Source of the DNA: Dryomyza anilis
Lineage: Eukaryota; Arthropoda; Insecta; Diptera; Dryomyzidae
DNA: 64,000 bases
Assembly (NCBI GenBank): GCA_951804985.1
Contig: OX638133.1
Coordinates: forward strand, 74,034,367 to 74,098,366
Direction of reading: 5' to 3'
Under the pieces are notes generated by a model. It was not told the DNA's origin. It was given only the letters and a program-made list of their open reading frames with translations, and ran no database searches. Positions 1-10,690 of the stretch are shown here, one piece after another. Positions within the stretch are counted from its first letter, which is position 1; the number at the start of each line of letters is the position of its first letter. The position numbers and the translations under genes are program-made.

Positions 1-1083
1 CTAGGTTTTTATAATAATCATTTTTCAGTATTATTCAGGACTTCGACTACAGTATTATTTTAACAAAAACCAAAAATGATAAACTGAGTAGATATTATTG
101 TTCCAATATGGGCATTTCCAGGGGTTTTCGTCGGGACATCAAACTTAAATATATCGAAGGAAAATTAATTAATTACAGTATGGAAATTTTTACTACGTTT
201 TCTTTAATATTCTAAATCAAATGTAAAAATAAAAAATTAAGAATTAAGATTTTTTCGTTCGTAAGTTTTACATAATATTATTTAATTTGATTTTGGTACT
301 GCCTTCCTAGAGGCGTTAAATATTGGTTATAATTCGATTTTATGAACAAATATTCATTATTTATAAATATATTTTTTTATAAATATAAATTTCACAAAAT
401 GTAACATTTTCATTAAAAAAAATATATGTTTAATTAAGAATTTAATTAAACCAAAAATTAAAATTATCATTTAAATTTAAATATCTAAACCTTTATGTGA
501 CTCTAAATCGGGAACTGATCATTGCATGTTGTCCTTGTTATAACCCGACTAGTTACATGAACAAAATGATTATGTCATTATTATGCCTCTCCTAATAGGG
601 TAAAATTCTAATAGGAAATATAGAAGTTTTGGATTTAAATAAATTTATGATTACAGGACATCAATAAATGGTTTATTTAGGCACATTGGGCCATGTTTCG
701 GCCCATTTTTGTTTATCAGTACCCTCCGAAGAAACATTGGATATTTGCAAGTCTTTTGCCTTAGAAAGACCCGGAATTCGCTAAATTTCGTCGAATTCTT
801 CCTCTGATGTATATCACTGTTCGATTCATGGGAAATTTAAAAATTCTAATTATGCTTCAATCTAACATATCAGAAATTTAAGTCTTATATCAAAAAACGG
901 GCCATGGCTATTTTTAAAACACATATGCAGATTTTTAAGGCTAATATATCAGATTTGTTTTTAATAATTTACTGATAAAATTTCTACTATAAAAATCCAG
1001 GAAATGATGTAAAAAACTGTGGGATGATCATGCCCATTTTTGGAATACATAATTTTCCATGAATTCTATTTTCCATGAATACA
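1..1083. other. AT-rich intergenic DNA, no gene seen
   Basis: No reading frame, RNA gene or clear repeat was recognised. The stretch is strongly AT-rich with many poly-A and poly-T runs. A 'cgtcgggacatc' string near 130 faintly recalls the GTCCCGTCC units at 51391-52245, but it is too short to call. Confidence 0.5.
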
Positions 1084-1546
1084 TTTTTATACCCTACACT
1101 AAGAGTGAAAGGATATATTCAGTTTGGTACGCCGTTTGTAGCACCCAGAAAGAAGTATATCCGCTATGGAAAAGTATATATTCTTGATCAGCATGACCTC
1201 CATCGATTTAGCGATGTCCGTCTGTATGTTTGTCTGTCTGTTGAAATCACGATTACAGAAAAACTAGTCGAGCTAGATCAAATAATCTCCTAATTTAGAT
1301 TACTTATATATTACGCTGACTGTTAGTAAAAATGGGTATTATCGGTCCATTGAGATCTGTGAACCGACCACTTATGTTCTAATACCTCATATAAAACATA
1401 CATCTATAGGTAAATTTTACTTTATACGGACTTTGGTCAAATATATATTGATTTTATGATCATATATATATTAATAATGTTTTCCCGCGAATTAGTAATG
1501 GTGCCCGAATAAAAAACGAAATTCGGTGCACATACCCATTTGTACC
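1084..1546 (-). repeat. Dispersed repeat family A, copy 1
   Basis: Starts with TTTTTATACCCTACACTAAG and runs through the core CTTGATCAGCATGACCTCC and a TCTGTCTG-rich stretch. It ends near CATACCCATTTGTACC. Read in reverse it matches the copies at 33687 and 52356 segment by segment. It looks like a non-autonomous element with no coding capacity; a similar TATACCCT / CTTGATCAGCAT arrangement is, from memory, common in fly genomes. The 72-codon frame inside is an accident of the repeat. Confidence 0.75.
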
Positions 1547-1554
1547 AGGGCTCG

Positions 1555-1690
1555 GGTGGAAGCGGAACTAGACCGGAGCCGTGTCATTTTGTATAGAACC
1601 GGAACTGGAACCGTTTTTTTTAATTTTTTTTGAAACCGGAACTGGAACAGAAAGCCAGAACCGGAACTGGAACCATTACTAAATTTATTT
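1555..1690 (+). repeat. Degenerate GGAACC/GGAACT hexamer tract
   Basis: Repeats of ACCGGAACTGGAACC separated by T-rich spacers. A second tract in the same orientation lies at 11005-11150. It is related in style to the AAACCG-rich ends of the element at 5375-6601. Confidence 0.6.
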
Positions 1691-1924
1691 GTTCAGAAAT
1701 TAATACATCAAAAAATAATAATGAAATGAATTTGGACAATGAATTTGGAAACAAAAACAAATATTAATTAAGTTACACATGTGGACAAAGGCATTTTAAA
1801 AATTTTGAGCTTTGCAAATTTTCTTTTTACATGTTGATTGTCATACAAAATATATTTTGTATTTTTGACAAATATATCATTCACTTAATTCTCAAAAGAT
1901 GTACATATATTATAATTCTGTGGT

Positions 1925-2300
1925 CTCAAGCAATAACAACATAAGTCATTTTTTACTACTTTTCAGGAGAGCATTTTAAAGGTTTAACTAATTATAGCTT
2001 AAAATTGTATTAAGATTTTTAAGGTTTACCAGCGCAAATATCTCACATATTAGTAGTATATTTTGTAAAAAATACTAGTTTTATAAATTGTTTATTATTC
2101 TAATACTTATAGCGAAATTAGTATTAAATGTTGTTATTCCAAATTGAAATATTGATATTTCATGTGCATAAGTCTTGTTATGTTGTTATTACACAAAGCA
2201 AAAAAATAAAATGAGCAACATATGTCGACTTATGTTGTTATGCCGAATAGAAAATTTCGAATATGCTAAATTTATGTTGTTTTACCATACTAAATATTGG
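1925..2300. repeat. Cluster of AATAACAACATAAG palindrome half-sites (left)
   Basis: Contains both AATAACAACATAAGTC and its reverse complement GACTTATGTTGTTAT several times. A larger cluster of the same motif lies at 4720-5250, so the two may be arms of one interrupted foldback element. Confidence 0.55.
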
Positions 2301-2431
2301 TTCGATTTATATAATCATGTTTCTTTAACAAGGCTAATATTATAAAACTAAAAATATTAAAATTACTGAATATTCTTTACAAAAAGAAAACCATATTATT
2401 TACTACATTTTATTAAAATTTTTGGATAACT

Positions 2432-2746
2432 GTAGCCGCGGTAGCTCAGTGGTTAGTGCGTTGGACTGCGAGCCGAAAGGACCCCGGTTCAAGCCTGGAC
2501 TGGGGCTAACAACATCTTTTCATAGAAACATTTTTCTATACCGCGCTACCTCTCGTCAGTAAATGGCAAACCTACGAGAGTAAAACCATTGCCTATGAAA
2601 ATGCTCTCACCCGCCGTTCGGATTCGGCAATAAACTGTAGGTCCCACCACTTTGAGTACAAATATAACACGCACAGCTCAAAAATGGTGAGAGAGCTCGG
2701 CCGAAGTTCTATACAGAACTGTAGCGCCAAACTATTATTATTATAT
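2432..2746 (+). mobile_element. tRNA-derived SINE, copy 1
   Basis: The head GTAGCCGCGGTAGCTCAGTG carries a pol III A box (TAGCTCAGTGG) and a B box (GGTTCAAGCCT). It is followed by an unrelated body with an internal CCGCCGTTCGGATTCGG segment and an ATT-rich tail. The anticodon position reads roughly GCG, suggesting an Arg-like ancestor, but the stem has mismatches and the body shows this is a SINE rather than a working tRNA gene. No clear target duplication is visible. Closely similar copies lie at 28801 and 52415. Confidence 0.88.
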
Positions 2747-3135
2747 TATATAATAAGCTTTGAATACTTTAAATTTCCAATTCGACTATGAAACTATAAA
2801 ACTTTATTACTGTCAATTCCCATATATTTTTACAAACATTATTTGGAATATTTACGATTCATCATTTTGGTTTATCATAAAAAGATGGATTTATAACTTA
2901 TTTTTATTAAGATATATTATTTTTATGTCAATCTAATTTTCAGTTTCTATTCTATAATTTCCATGTCGTGATTAGTTCTATTAAGAGGTTTAAAAAACAT
3001 CAAAAATATGAAACACCGACTTTAATTTTGAATTTATGCCTTGTAAATATACTAGAAGTATTTTCCATCAACAAAACTCTTTTTTTTTAAAAAGACAAGA
3101 TGTACGTCTAAAGAAAATTATTTTATTTAATATAT
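2747..3135. other. AT-rich spacer, nothing recognised
   Basis: Low-complexity AT-rich DNA between two SINE copies, without motifs I can name. Confidence 0.4.
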
Positions 3136-3392
3136 ATAATAGTTTGGCGCTAGTCTTAAAGACTTTGCTCCGTACTCATAGTGATGGAACCTACTGTTTA
3201 ACGCCGAATCCGAACGGCGCGGTAAAAGTTTATTCATGGGGGGTTTTACTTTCAGATGTTTGATATTGTCTGGCGAGAGGTTCCGCAGTATAGAAAAATG
3301 TTTTCTTTGAAAAATATGTTGATAGTTGCTGACATCGAACCCGGGACTTTTCGCTCGTAGTCCAACGTACTAACCAATCGAACTACAATATA
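3136..3392 (-). mobile_element. Diverged SINE, copy 4
   Basis: Reverse-complement match to the SINE body (CCGAATCCGAACGGCG, a GGCGAGAGGTTCCGC variant) and to the tRNA head (AACCCGGGACTTTTCGCTCG). It carries many substitutions, so it is older than the copies at 2432, 28801 and 52415. The B box is still recognisable as the reverse of TCGAACCCGGG. Confidence 0.75.
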
Positions 3393-3847
3393 CTCACTGC
3401 AAGCAAGTATATGAAAAGACTAGAGGTATATTTTTAGAAAAACTACTAGTTTAGTCGATTTAAAAACTTCTTTCATTATTCGCACTTAACAGCTTTAAAT
3501 GTGCCTACACTATTATAGTTCAAGCGACAAAAACTCACGCCATTGTACAATTTTGGCGGGAAAGGCTTTACAAAGACGAAGTACAACCAGAAAACTGCAT
3601 TAATTTTAATTAAATAAAATTTACTTAGCGAATTATAATGGAGTACCTTTTCCAAGTATTCTTACAGTGTTTTAAGATTTGCATAATATTTAATACAAGT
3701 AAACGCATTTGCAATTAATCCGATATTAGTCACATTTAATTGTGGTATTTGTATCATATTTTAAAGATGTTTCTCAGAAGTATAATTTTAATAATTTCCA
3801 AGTAAGTTCAAGTTCAGGACTGTGATATTTTTGACCAATACTGCTTT
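3393..3847. other. AT-rich spacer, nothing recognised
   Basis: No coding potential or recognisable repeat seen. Confidence 0.4.
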
Positions 3848-3945
3848 CAACTGTAGGTCCTACCATTTGAGTACAAATTAAACATGTTCAGCATAAATGG
3901 TTGGAAAGAGATCGGCCTAGATTCTTCAGAACTGCTGTGCCATTT
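3848..3945 (+). mobile_element. SINE 3' fragment, copy 5
   Basis: AACTGTAGGTCCTACCA followed by TTTGAGTACAAATTAAAC and a diverged AGAGATCGGCCTAGATTCTT match only the 3' half of the SINE at 2432. The tRNA head is missing. Confidence 0.6.
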
Positions 3946-3984
3946 TATTTTATTTCGTATATAACTGAAATTACCTTTGTCTTT

Positions 3985-4090
3985 CTGACTATTAGTTCAA
4001 GCGTCACGTCTAATCAGCCGAATTGATTTGACTTAAATGTACACGCAACGATACTATGGTATTCAGAGGTAACATAGGCTATTAAAGGAC
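3985..4090 (+). mobile_element. Helitron-type 5' subterminal fragment
   Basis: GTTCAAGCGTCACGTCTAAT through GGTAACATAGGCTATTAAAG is a diverged match to the region just inside the 5' end of the Helitron-like element (21900-21985: AGCATCACGACTAAACC, then GTGTCATAGGCTAT). No end is visible. Confidence 0.45.
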
Positions 4091-4280
4091 AGCAGTCGTG
4101 TCTTCTCCCATGCATTATACATTTTTTAAACAACATCATAATTAAATCCAAATTATGTCAAAAGAAAAAGAACAAATCAAAAGCGAAAACATTAACAAAT
4201 TAAAAAAAAAAATGCCAAAAATTATTGCAAAAATACAAATCTAAAGCATTAAAACAGCAAAAAGGAGAATACAATATCAA

Positions 4281-4587
4281 CCAGTTGGGAAGGTTAGATC
4301 ACATGGGAAATTTTAAAGTAGGTGTAATTATGATAGTTAGGATTATCAAAATTATAGTCGGTCTAATCAAAGTTATAAGTTTCATTTATCTAGCTCTTCA
4401 ATTATAAAAGTAGTAGGGATTTCAACAGACAGACAGACGGACAGACGGACATCGCTAAATCGACTCAGGAGGTCATGCTGATCAAGAATATATATACTTT
4501 TCCATACCGGAGATGCTTCCTTCTGGGTGTTACAAACGGCGTACCAAACTGAATATACCCTTTCACTCTTAGTGTAGGGTATAAAAA
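4281..4587 (+). repeat. Family A, copy 2 (internally deleted)
   Basis: Both ends are present: CCAGTTGGGAAGGTTAGATC at the left, and CTTTCACTCTTAGTGTAGGG then TATAAAAA at the right. Most of the middle found in the 690-bp copy at 33687 is missing, as in an internally deleted non-autonomous element. Confidence 0.75.
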
Positions 4588-4719
4588 TGCAAATACCAAA
4601 ACCATAAAAAATAATTACAAATATATTTTTTAATTATTTCTTAAGTAATTATACTAATATAAATTAAATCTTTTAATAGTATTAACTGATTAAAGAACAA
4701 TTTGCGAATTTTTACTATT

Positions 4720-5250
4720 GAATAACAACATAAGTCGTAAATTAGTATATATTTTGTTTTTGGAATAAAGGAATATGTCGACTTATTTTTTAACTTTTAA
4801 TAAAATTAATTTTGGAATAACAACATAAGTGGAGATATGTTCAATGAATAACAACAAATTATTTTGGAATAACGACATAACTCGAATTATGTTATATGAA
4901 AAACGATTTTAAAATTTGGAATAATGACATAAGTCGAAATTTTTTATAAAAACATAATTTTAAAATTTGGAATAACAACACAAGTCGATATATGTTGTTA
5001 TGATTTCTTTGGAATTTTTGTCAGACAGTTAAACTTTCGAGTGCGTAATAACAACATAAGTCTAGTTGTGTCGTTATTTCATATGTAAAATGCGGCAAAA
5101 CGAGTTATGCTGTTATGTTTTTCCCTTATAACTTTTGAACTAAAGAAGAGAATATCACCAAAATTTGACACAATATTAAATCGAATACCGGGAATACGAT
5201 GGCGGTACACACGACATAACGACATAAGTCGAGTTATGCTGTTATGCATT
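4720..5250. repeat. Cluster of AATAACAACATAAG palindrome half-sites (right)
   Basis: At least seven variants of GGAATAACAACATAAGTCGA, interspersed with inverted versions such as ATATGTTGTTATG and GAGTTATGCTGTTATG. Spacing is irregular (roughly 50-110 bp). Confidence 0.6.
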
Positions 5251-5374
5251 GGGCCAACAGAATTAATGTTAGCGTTTTACTTATGTTTAAGATCGTAACC
5301 CAGCTAGGAAACTTAAATACGACTATGAAACCATGCGACTTTATAAATGGCCAATTCCCATATAATGCATTCGT

Positions 5375-6601
5375 ATCAAGGATTGAAACCGTAACTGAAA
5401 CCGAAACCGATATCCGTTTAAAACCGTTTAATTTTTACAACCCAAACCGTAATCGAAACCTTTATACGAAAATCAGAAATAAACCGATATCCAAAACCGA
5501 AATAAATGGTTTTTTATACCGGTTTAAAACGGTTTTTAAAAAAGCATAAAAAGAAACCGAAAAACATATTTGATTTTATATAGAAGATCTTAAGTACAGG
5601 GCATGTTTAAATGTCATTTACTGAAATTTGAATTTCTCAAAATAAACATTTCCTGTTGTACAAAAATTCACATGTTGTTTTTTGAGAAACAATATTTCCA
5701 AAACAACGGTCTTTGGTCTAAAATTTTTTTTTTGTTTCATTTATTTGTGTAGAGGTAAATCGAATTAACAACAAAACACCAGCAACTCCAAGCACAATTT
5801 TTTGTTAAAAAATGATACAAATTATAATGATGTTGGTTTTTTATTTATTGATGATGTATTATTGATGATGCTGGTTTTTTATTTATAGTATTAGTAAAAT
5901 ATATAGGGGAGCTTGGGGTAAATTGGGACAAATTTTGAAAAGTTAATTTGAATATTGTATAAATTCTTTTAAAGGATCTATTCAATAGAATACCATTTAT
6001 AGGTCTTTTAATGGATTTTTGAGTGATTTCTCAAAAAACTCAATTTCGAACGTACACATAAGTGCAAGTTCGAACATTTCAAGTATAAGGCAGATATTGC
6101 AGTTCACTGAATTGTTGAAATTTAATTTCTTTGGCTTTTATGGATGAAAATTGTACAAAATTTTTCTCCTTATGAATTTTAACAATATTTACCGATGTAT
6201 TCTTGTTTCTCTTGTTTGAGGTTCGCTTCTCTGATCTCTTTTGCAAATCAGATCGTATCTCAGGTTAAGTCAAAATGTTGCTTTTCATTGGTTTGATCAC
6301 GAAGTGTTGAATTGACATTTTTTCTTTGCGAAATCAATTAAATAATTCATATAACATAATATTTTTACTGAAATAAAAACAAACATTGTTTAAATTGCGT
6401 TTCCCACTTTACCCCAATATCACAATTTGAACATAACTTAGCACCATATAAACAATGTTTAATATTTGAAAAATATGGAAAAAAAAAATTTATACAAAAA
6501 CCGATATCAAAACCGAAACCGTTTCGTTATAAAAACTTTAAACCGAAACCGAAACGCGGAAAAAACCGAAACCGTTATTCGTTTAGGTTTCAATCCTTGA
6601 T
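5375..6601. mobile_element. TIR element with AAACCG-rich ends
   Basis: A 16-bp perfect terminal inverted repeat, ATCAAGGATTGAAACC, lies at 5375-5390 and inverted at 6586-6601. Both subterminal regions are rich in AAACCG/AAACCGAT units pointing inward. The 1.2 kb between them carries no intact gene. A piece of the pogo-like family (5905-6440) occupies the right half. Without a target duplication the exact ends are provisional. Confidence 0.65.
5905..6440 (-). mobile_element. Pogo-like element remnant, copy 1
   Basis: Shares with the copies at 47022 and 53505 the strings CACTTTACCCCAATAT and TGGGGTAAATTGGGAC. It also carries a decayed coding tail, read on the minus strand near 6140-6290, that includes QEYIGKY. 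This copy appears to keep the 3' terminus (5917, GGGGTAAATTGGGAC) that copy 2 lacks. Function is inferred only from these shared motifs. Confidence 0.45.
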
Positions 6602-6805
6602 TTGTATATATGCTTTTTTTACATGTAGGAATGAGACCCACGACGTTTTAATACAAACACAAATTATTTAAAAAAAAATTGTAGTCACACGTTTGAAACG
6701 AATTGTAGCCGATATCGTTGCTACCGGGAAATAGATGATCATGGGAGTTTATTTTAAGGACAATTTTCTTCCTTTTAATACAGTTTTTTTTTCGTTGTAT
6801 ATATA

Positions 6806-6960
6806 CTAGCTGGACATGTGCACAGCTTCACCGGTACGAAGTTTTGATTTGATGTAAATTAGATGTGTTTTTACTTATAAATAGTAGATTTAAGATATTA
6901 ATAGATTATTGTTCTGAAAAATGTATAAGTATATAATACCGAAATCTACATGTTCTGTTT
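6806..6960 (-). mobile_element. Helitron-type 3' end, reverse orientation
   Basis: ACTAGCTGGACATGTGCACA is the near-exact reverse complement of the 3' end at 22801-22822 (CGTGCACGGGTCCAGCTAG). The terminal CTAG would start at 6806. The rest of this copy was not traced to a 5' end, so its right limit is arbitrary. Confidence 0.4.
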
Positions 6961-6965
6961 ACATT

Positions 6966-7403
6966 TTAAATATTAAGTAGTAATGAATTCCAGAGTCGAA
7001 TTGCGTTAATGAAAAATAGTCTTTGCGATTGTAAGTAGTTAAATTTTGGCAAAATAAAATTGAGGCTTCTATTTGAAACGCTAAGATGTAGCTTATCAGA
7101 AAGATATGATGGAGTTTTGGAATATAACAACTTTTGCAGAAATATGCAGTTTCGTATTTCCAGATAGTTTTTAATGCTACAAACTAAAATGCCCTTACTT
7201 ACATCTTCGACATGTGAAAAACGTCTCAAGGGAAAAACATATCCCGGCATATTATTAAAATCTCCTCTTAGAAGGTCAGGAGTAATACCATTTAAAAAAG
7301 TTTGGTTGTATGGGATGTGCCTCTCCCCTTTGTCGAATATATTCGTAGTGGCTATATAATTATATAATGTATTAATAAAATACAATTCCCATTGGTAATG
7401 CAC
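6966..7403 (-). pseudogene. Non-LTR retrotransposon ORF2 C-terminal fragment
   Basis: An open frame of about 145 codons with no ATG at its start (the first codon is GTG), so it is a fragment. The C-terminal half contains the SKTPSYLSDKL, SNRSLNFILPKF and FFINAIRLWNSLLLNI segments. This pattern (short helix, 'RSL', then F..AIRLWNSLP-like ending) is typical of the tail of reverse-transcriptase ORFs in CR1/L2/jockey-type LINEs. No catalytic RT motif (YADD) is present. The N-terminal half is not recognised and may be unrelated DNA that happens to be open. It differs from the RNase H-bearing LINEs at 25803 and 61985. Confidence 0.45.
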
Positions 7404-7589
7404 TTAATACAAAACACCAATTTTTATTTTTCCGATTTTCCGGATTTTCCTTGGGAGTTTTCTGAATTCCCAGTATTGAGACGAATAAAACCAAAAAGAA
7501 TCATCCAAATCAGTCGATCCGTTCTCATGTTTTTGCGAGACTAATGCACTAATCTATTCATAGATATCGTCACTATCATGCCGAAGGGG

Positions 7590-9950
7590 CGAATGTGCAA
7601 TTTTTGACAGAGATTGAAAAAAAACCGTACGCTACACGTACCGTACGTCAAGAGAACGCAAACACTATCTTGCAGGGTAGCGTTTGTGTTTGTGAACACA
7701 AACTTTAACGCTACAAAACGAACACTAACAGAAAGAATAGAACACAACGATAACGAATTCCGATGCGTACACATACTATTTTTCAATTTATAGTGATTTT
7801 TCATAGAACACAAACCGAAATCAGTATACACGAGGTTCGATAGTGTTGTTTTTAGCGTTATTTTAGTGTTCTTTTTAGTGTTCTTTTAGAGTTTTTTTAG
7901 TGTTTTTTTAGTGTTCTTTTAGTGTTTTTTTAGTGTTTTTTTAGAGTTTTGTTTTGTGTTATTTTAAAAATTTTTACCACTACCAGAGGTTTTGTAGCGC
8001 TTCCACCAAGTGATAGAAGTGGATTAGGCCCCGCCCTCTTAAAGTGGGCGGAAATCGCTTTTTGAACCAACTTTTTTTTTTTCGCTGAAATCGATAGAGA
8101 AGGTCGAGAAATGGATGTAGCCACCGAGAGGGGTAGGCCACGCCCACTCCGAGTTGGCGGAAATCGCCTTTTTGTACTAATTTTTTTTTATTGCGGAATT
8201 CGATAGAGGAGGTCGAGAAATGGATGTGGCCACCGAGAGGGGTAGGCCACGCCCACTCCAAGTGGGCGGAAATCGCCTTTTCGTACCAACTTTTTTGATA
8301 GCGGAATTCGATAGAGAAAATTTAAAATTTATTTCAAGGTTATGTTTTTTGCACTTTAATTTGGCTAATTTATTAAAATTGCACATCACAAATTCACTTT
8401 ATCACTTTGTTATAAACTGCGGTGTTCTTATGGTGCCCATAGACAGCTTGAAAATTACGAAAATGTTGAAATTTATTTATTTTAAAATTTTGAGTTTAAA
8501 TTTTTTTATGAATTTGTAAAAATTGATGTTTTGTTTAAAATTTTTCGTAAACAAATGATGAGTCTTTCAAACAGTGTTCAAAAAAAAGTAAATGGCGCCT
8601 GATATGATATTTGAAGGATGACTTAACCTGTATATACTTCAACCATGATATATTCTATTTGTACTTATAATATATTTTATAAATTTCAAATATAAAAAAA
8701 AGTCAATCAGCCCAAGCGAGTTTCGCGATGAGCGTAAGGCGCCGGATTGTTTTTCTTCCAACGAAAAATAAAAGTTAATCAAGTTTTCCGATGAACTGGA
8801 AACATTTATAAAACAACGCAACATTTTTTTATTTCATAACTAGTGGGACATCTATCGAATTCTGCAATAAAAAAAGTTGTTACAATAGGCTATTTAAGCC
8901 CACTCCGAGTGGGCGAAATGGATGTAGCCCCTCTCGATGACTACATCCATTTCTCGACCTCTTCTATTGAATTCCGCAATAAAAAAAGTTGGTGCAAAAA
9001 GGCGATATCCTTTTTGGCCTACCCCTCTCGGTGGCCACATCCATTTCTCGACCTCTACTATCGGATTCCGCAATAAAAAAAAGTTGGTACAAAAAGGCGA
9101 TTTCCGCCCACTCGGAGTGGGCGTGGCCTACCCCTCTCGGTGGCCACATCCATTTCTCGACCTCTACTATCGAATTCCGCAATAAAAAAAAGTTGGTACA
9201 AAAAGGCGATTTCCGCCCACTCGGAGTGGGCGTGGCCTACCCCTCTCGGTGGCTACATCCATTTCTCGACCTCTACTATCGAATTCCGCAATAAAAAAAA
9301 GTTGGTACAAAAAGGCGATTTCCGCCAACTCGGAGTGGGCGTGGCCTACCCCTCTCGGTGGCTACATCCATTTCTCGACCTCTACTATCGAATTCCGCAA
9401 TAAAAAAAGTTGGTACAAAAAGGCGATTTCCGCCCTCTCGGAGTGGGCGTGGCTTACCCCTCTCGATGGCCACATCCATTTCTCGACTTCCTCTATCGGG
9501 GCCTAATCCACTTCTATCACTTGGTGGAAGCGCTACAAAACCTCTGGTAGTGGTAAAATTTTTTAAAATAACACAAAACAAAACTCTAAAAAAACACTAA
9601 AAAAACACTAAAAGAACACTAAAAAAACACTAAAAAAACTCTAAAAGAACACTAAAAAGAACACTAAATTAACGCTAAAAATAACGCTAAAAATACACAA
9701 ACACTTACTTCGAGATAGAGGATGTGTTCCTGGTACACTAAGCAATGTTGTATACTGATCTGTTTCCGTTGCGTTATATTCGTAGTGTATTAGTTAGTGT
9801 TCGCAAACACAAACGCTAAGAAGGAAGGTAGCGTTAGTGTTTTTCATGTTAGGTTTGTGTTTTCGTAGTGTTCGTATCAAAGAACAGTTCAGTACAGTAA
9901 GGTACAGTACGTTAGTGTTTTTTTTCGATCTCTGATTTTTGACATTTGCG
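7590..9950. mobile_element. Foldback-type element with long structured arms
   Basis: Left and right arms mirror each other in order. The outermost part is a variable segment with CAGAGAT and long poly-A/T next to GTACG. Next come (TTTTTAGTGTTC)n-like repeats at 7860-7965, complementary to 9565-9670. Then comes CCACTACCAGAGGTTTTGTA with TAGCGCTTCCACCAAGTGAT, complementary to 9515-9555. Last are 109-bp tandem units. The middle (about 8317-8840) is unique and lacks a transposase. Long arms made of direct repeats around a short unique loop are the hallmark of FB/Galileo-type foldback transposons. Every reading frame here is a repeat artefact. Confidence 0.8.
8960..9500 (+). repeat. 109-bp tandem units of the right foldback arm
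   Basis: The marker ATTCCGCAATAAAAAAA occurs at 8971, 9065, 9174, 9283 and 9392, so the last three intervals are exactly 109 bp. Each unit has the self-complementary CCGCCCACTCGGAGTGGGCG and the GC-rich GTGGGCGTGGCCTACCCC. Two to three inverted units with slightly shorter spacing sit at 8035-8310 in the left arm. Confidence 0.88.
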
Positions 9951-10064
9951 TTTTTTTTACATTTTTGATTGTAGTTTTTCCTCAAGTATACTGTGCTAAA
10001 ATCGCGTGTCGTTTTGTTGGATATATCTAGCCACAAAAGTCAAAACCAAAAGGGCGAATTTGAA

Positions 10065-10412
10065 AAATTAAAAATCTTGTCATGCCAAAAAGGCGAATCT
10101 TTCCTTTTTCGCCATAACTATTTATTGGTTCGAGATAAAATAGTAGTGTGAAGGCATTTATTGTTTGTTTTTAAAGCACCTATCGATCTGCATCATTAAT
10201 TAAAAATATTTTGTCAAACATTAATTTGCCATTTGTCATTTGCAGGAAAAAATGTTTGGCAAAATATTTTTAAATAATGATGCAGTTCGATAGATGCTTT
10301 AAAAACAAACAATAAATGCCTTCATACTACTATTTTATCTCGTACCAATAAATAGTTATGGCGAAAAAGGAAAGATTCGCCCTTTTGGCATGACAAGATT
10401 TTCAATTTTTCC
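10065..10412. mobile_element. Near-perfect palindromic MITE
   Basis: AATCTTGTCATGCCAAAA, a CTTTCCTTTTTCGCCATAAC block and a TTGTTTGTTTTTAAAGCACC block appear in the left arm. They recur inverted in the right arm, out to GGCATGACAAGATT. Arms of about 150 bp surround a short centre (about 10223-10252). No coding sequence. Confidence 0.75.
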
Positions 10413-10429
10413 AATTTCTTCGTTTTTTT

Positions 10430-10690
10430 GCTATAGCTTTTTATTCGTGCAAGATGAAATAGTAGTTTAGAGGTATTAGTTGTCTGTTTTTAAAGCACCT
10501 ATCAATTGGCATCATTATTTAAATTTGCCAAAAAAATGTTCCTTCGAATAACAAATGGCAAATTAATGTTTGGCAAAATATTTTTAAATAATGATGCCAA
10601 TAGATAGGTGCTTTAAAAACAAACAATAATTTCCTTTACATCACTATTTTATTTTGAGCTAATAAAAAGTTATAGCATAAAAAACAAAAA
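10430..10690. mobile_element. Second palindromic MITE, diverged
   Basis: The same AAAGCACCTATC/GATAGGTGCTTT and AATATTTTTAAATAATGATG core as the preceding element, with more substitutions. Arms run to CTATAGCTTTTTATTCGTGC on the left and TAATAAAAAGTTATAGCAT on the right. Confidence 0.65.

Noticed and set aside
2432..2510. tRNA gene
   Set aside because: A and B boxes are good, but the anticodon stem is mismatched and the tRNA-like part continues into a body shared by other dispersed copies, so it is a SINE head.
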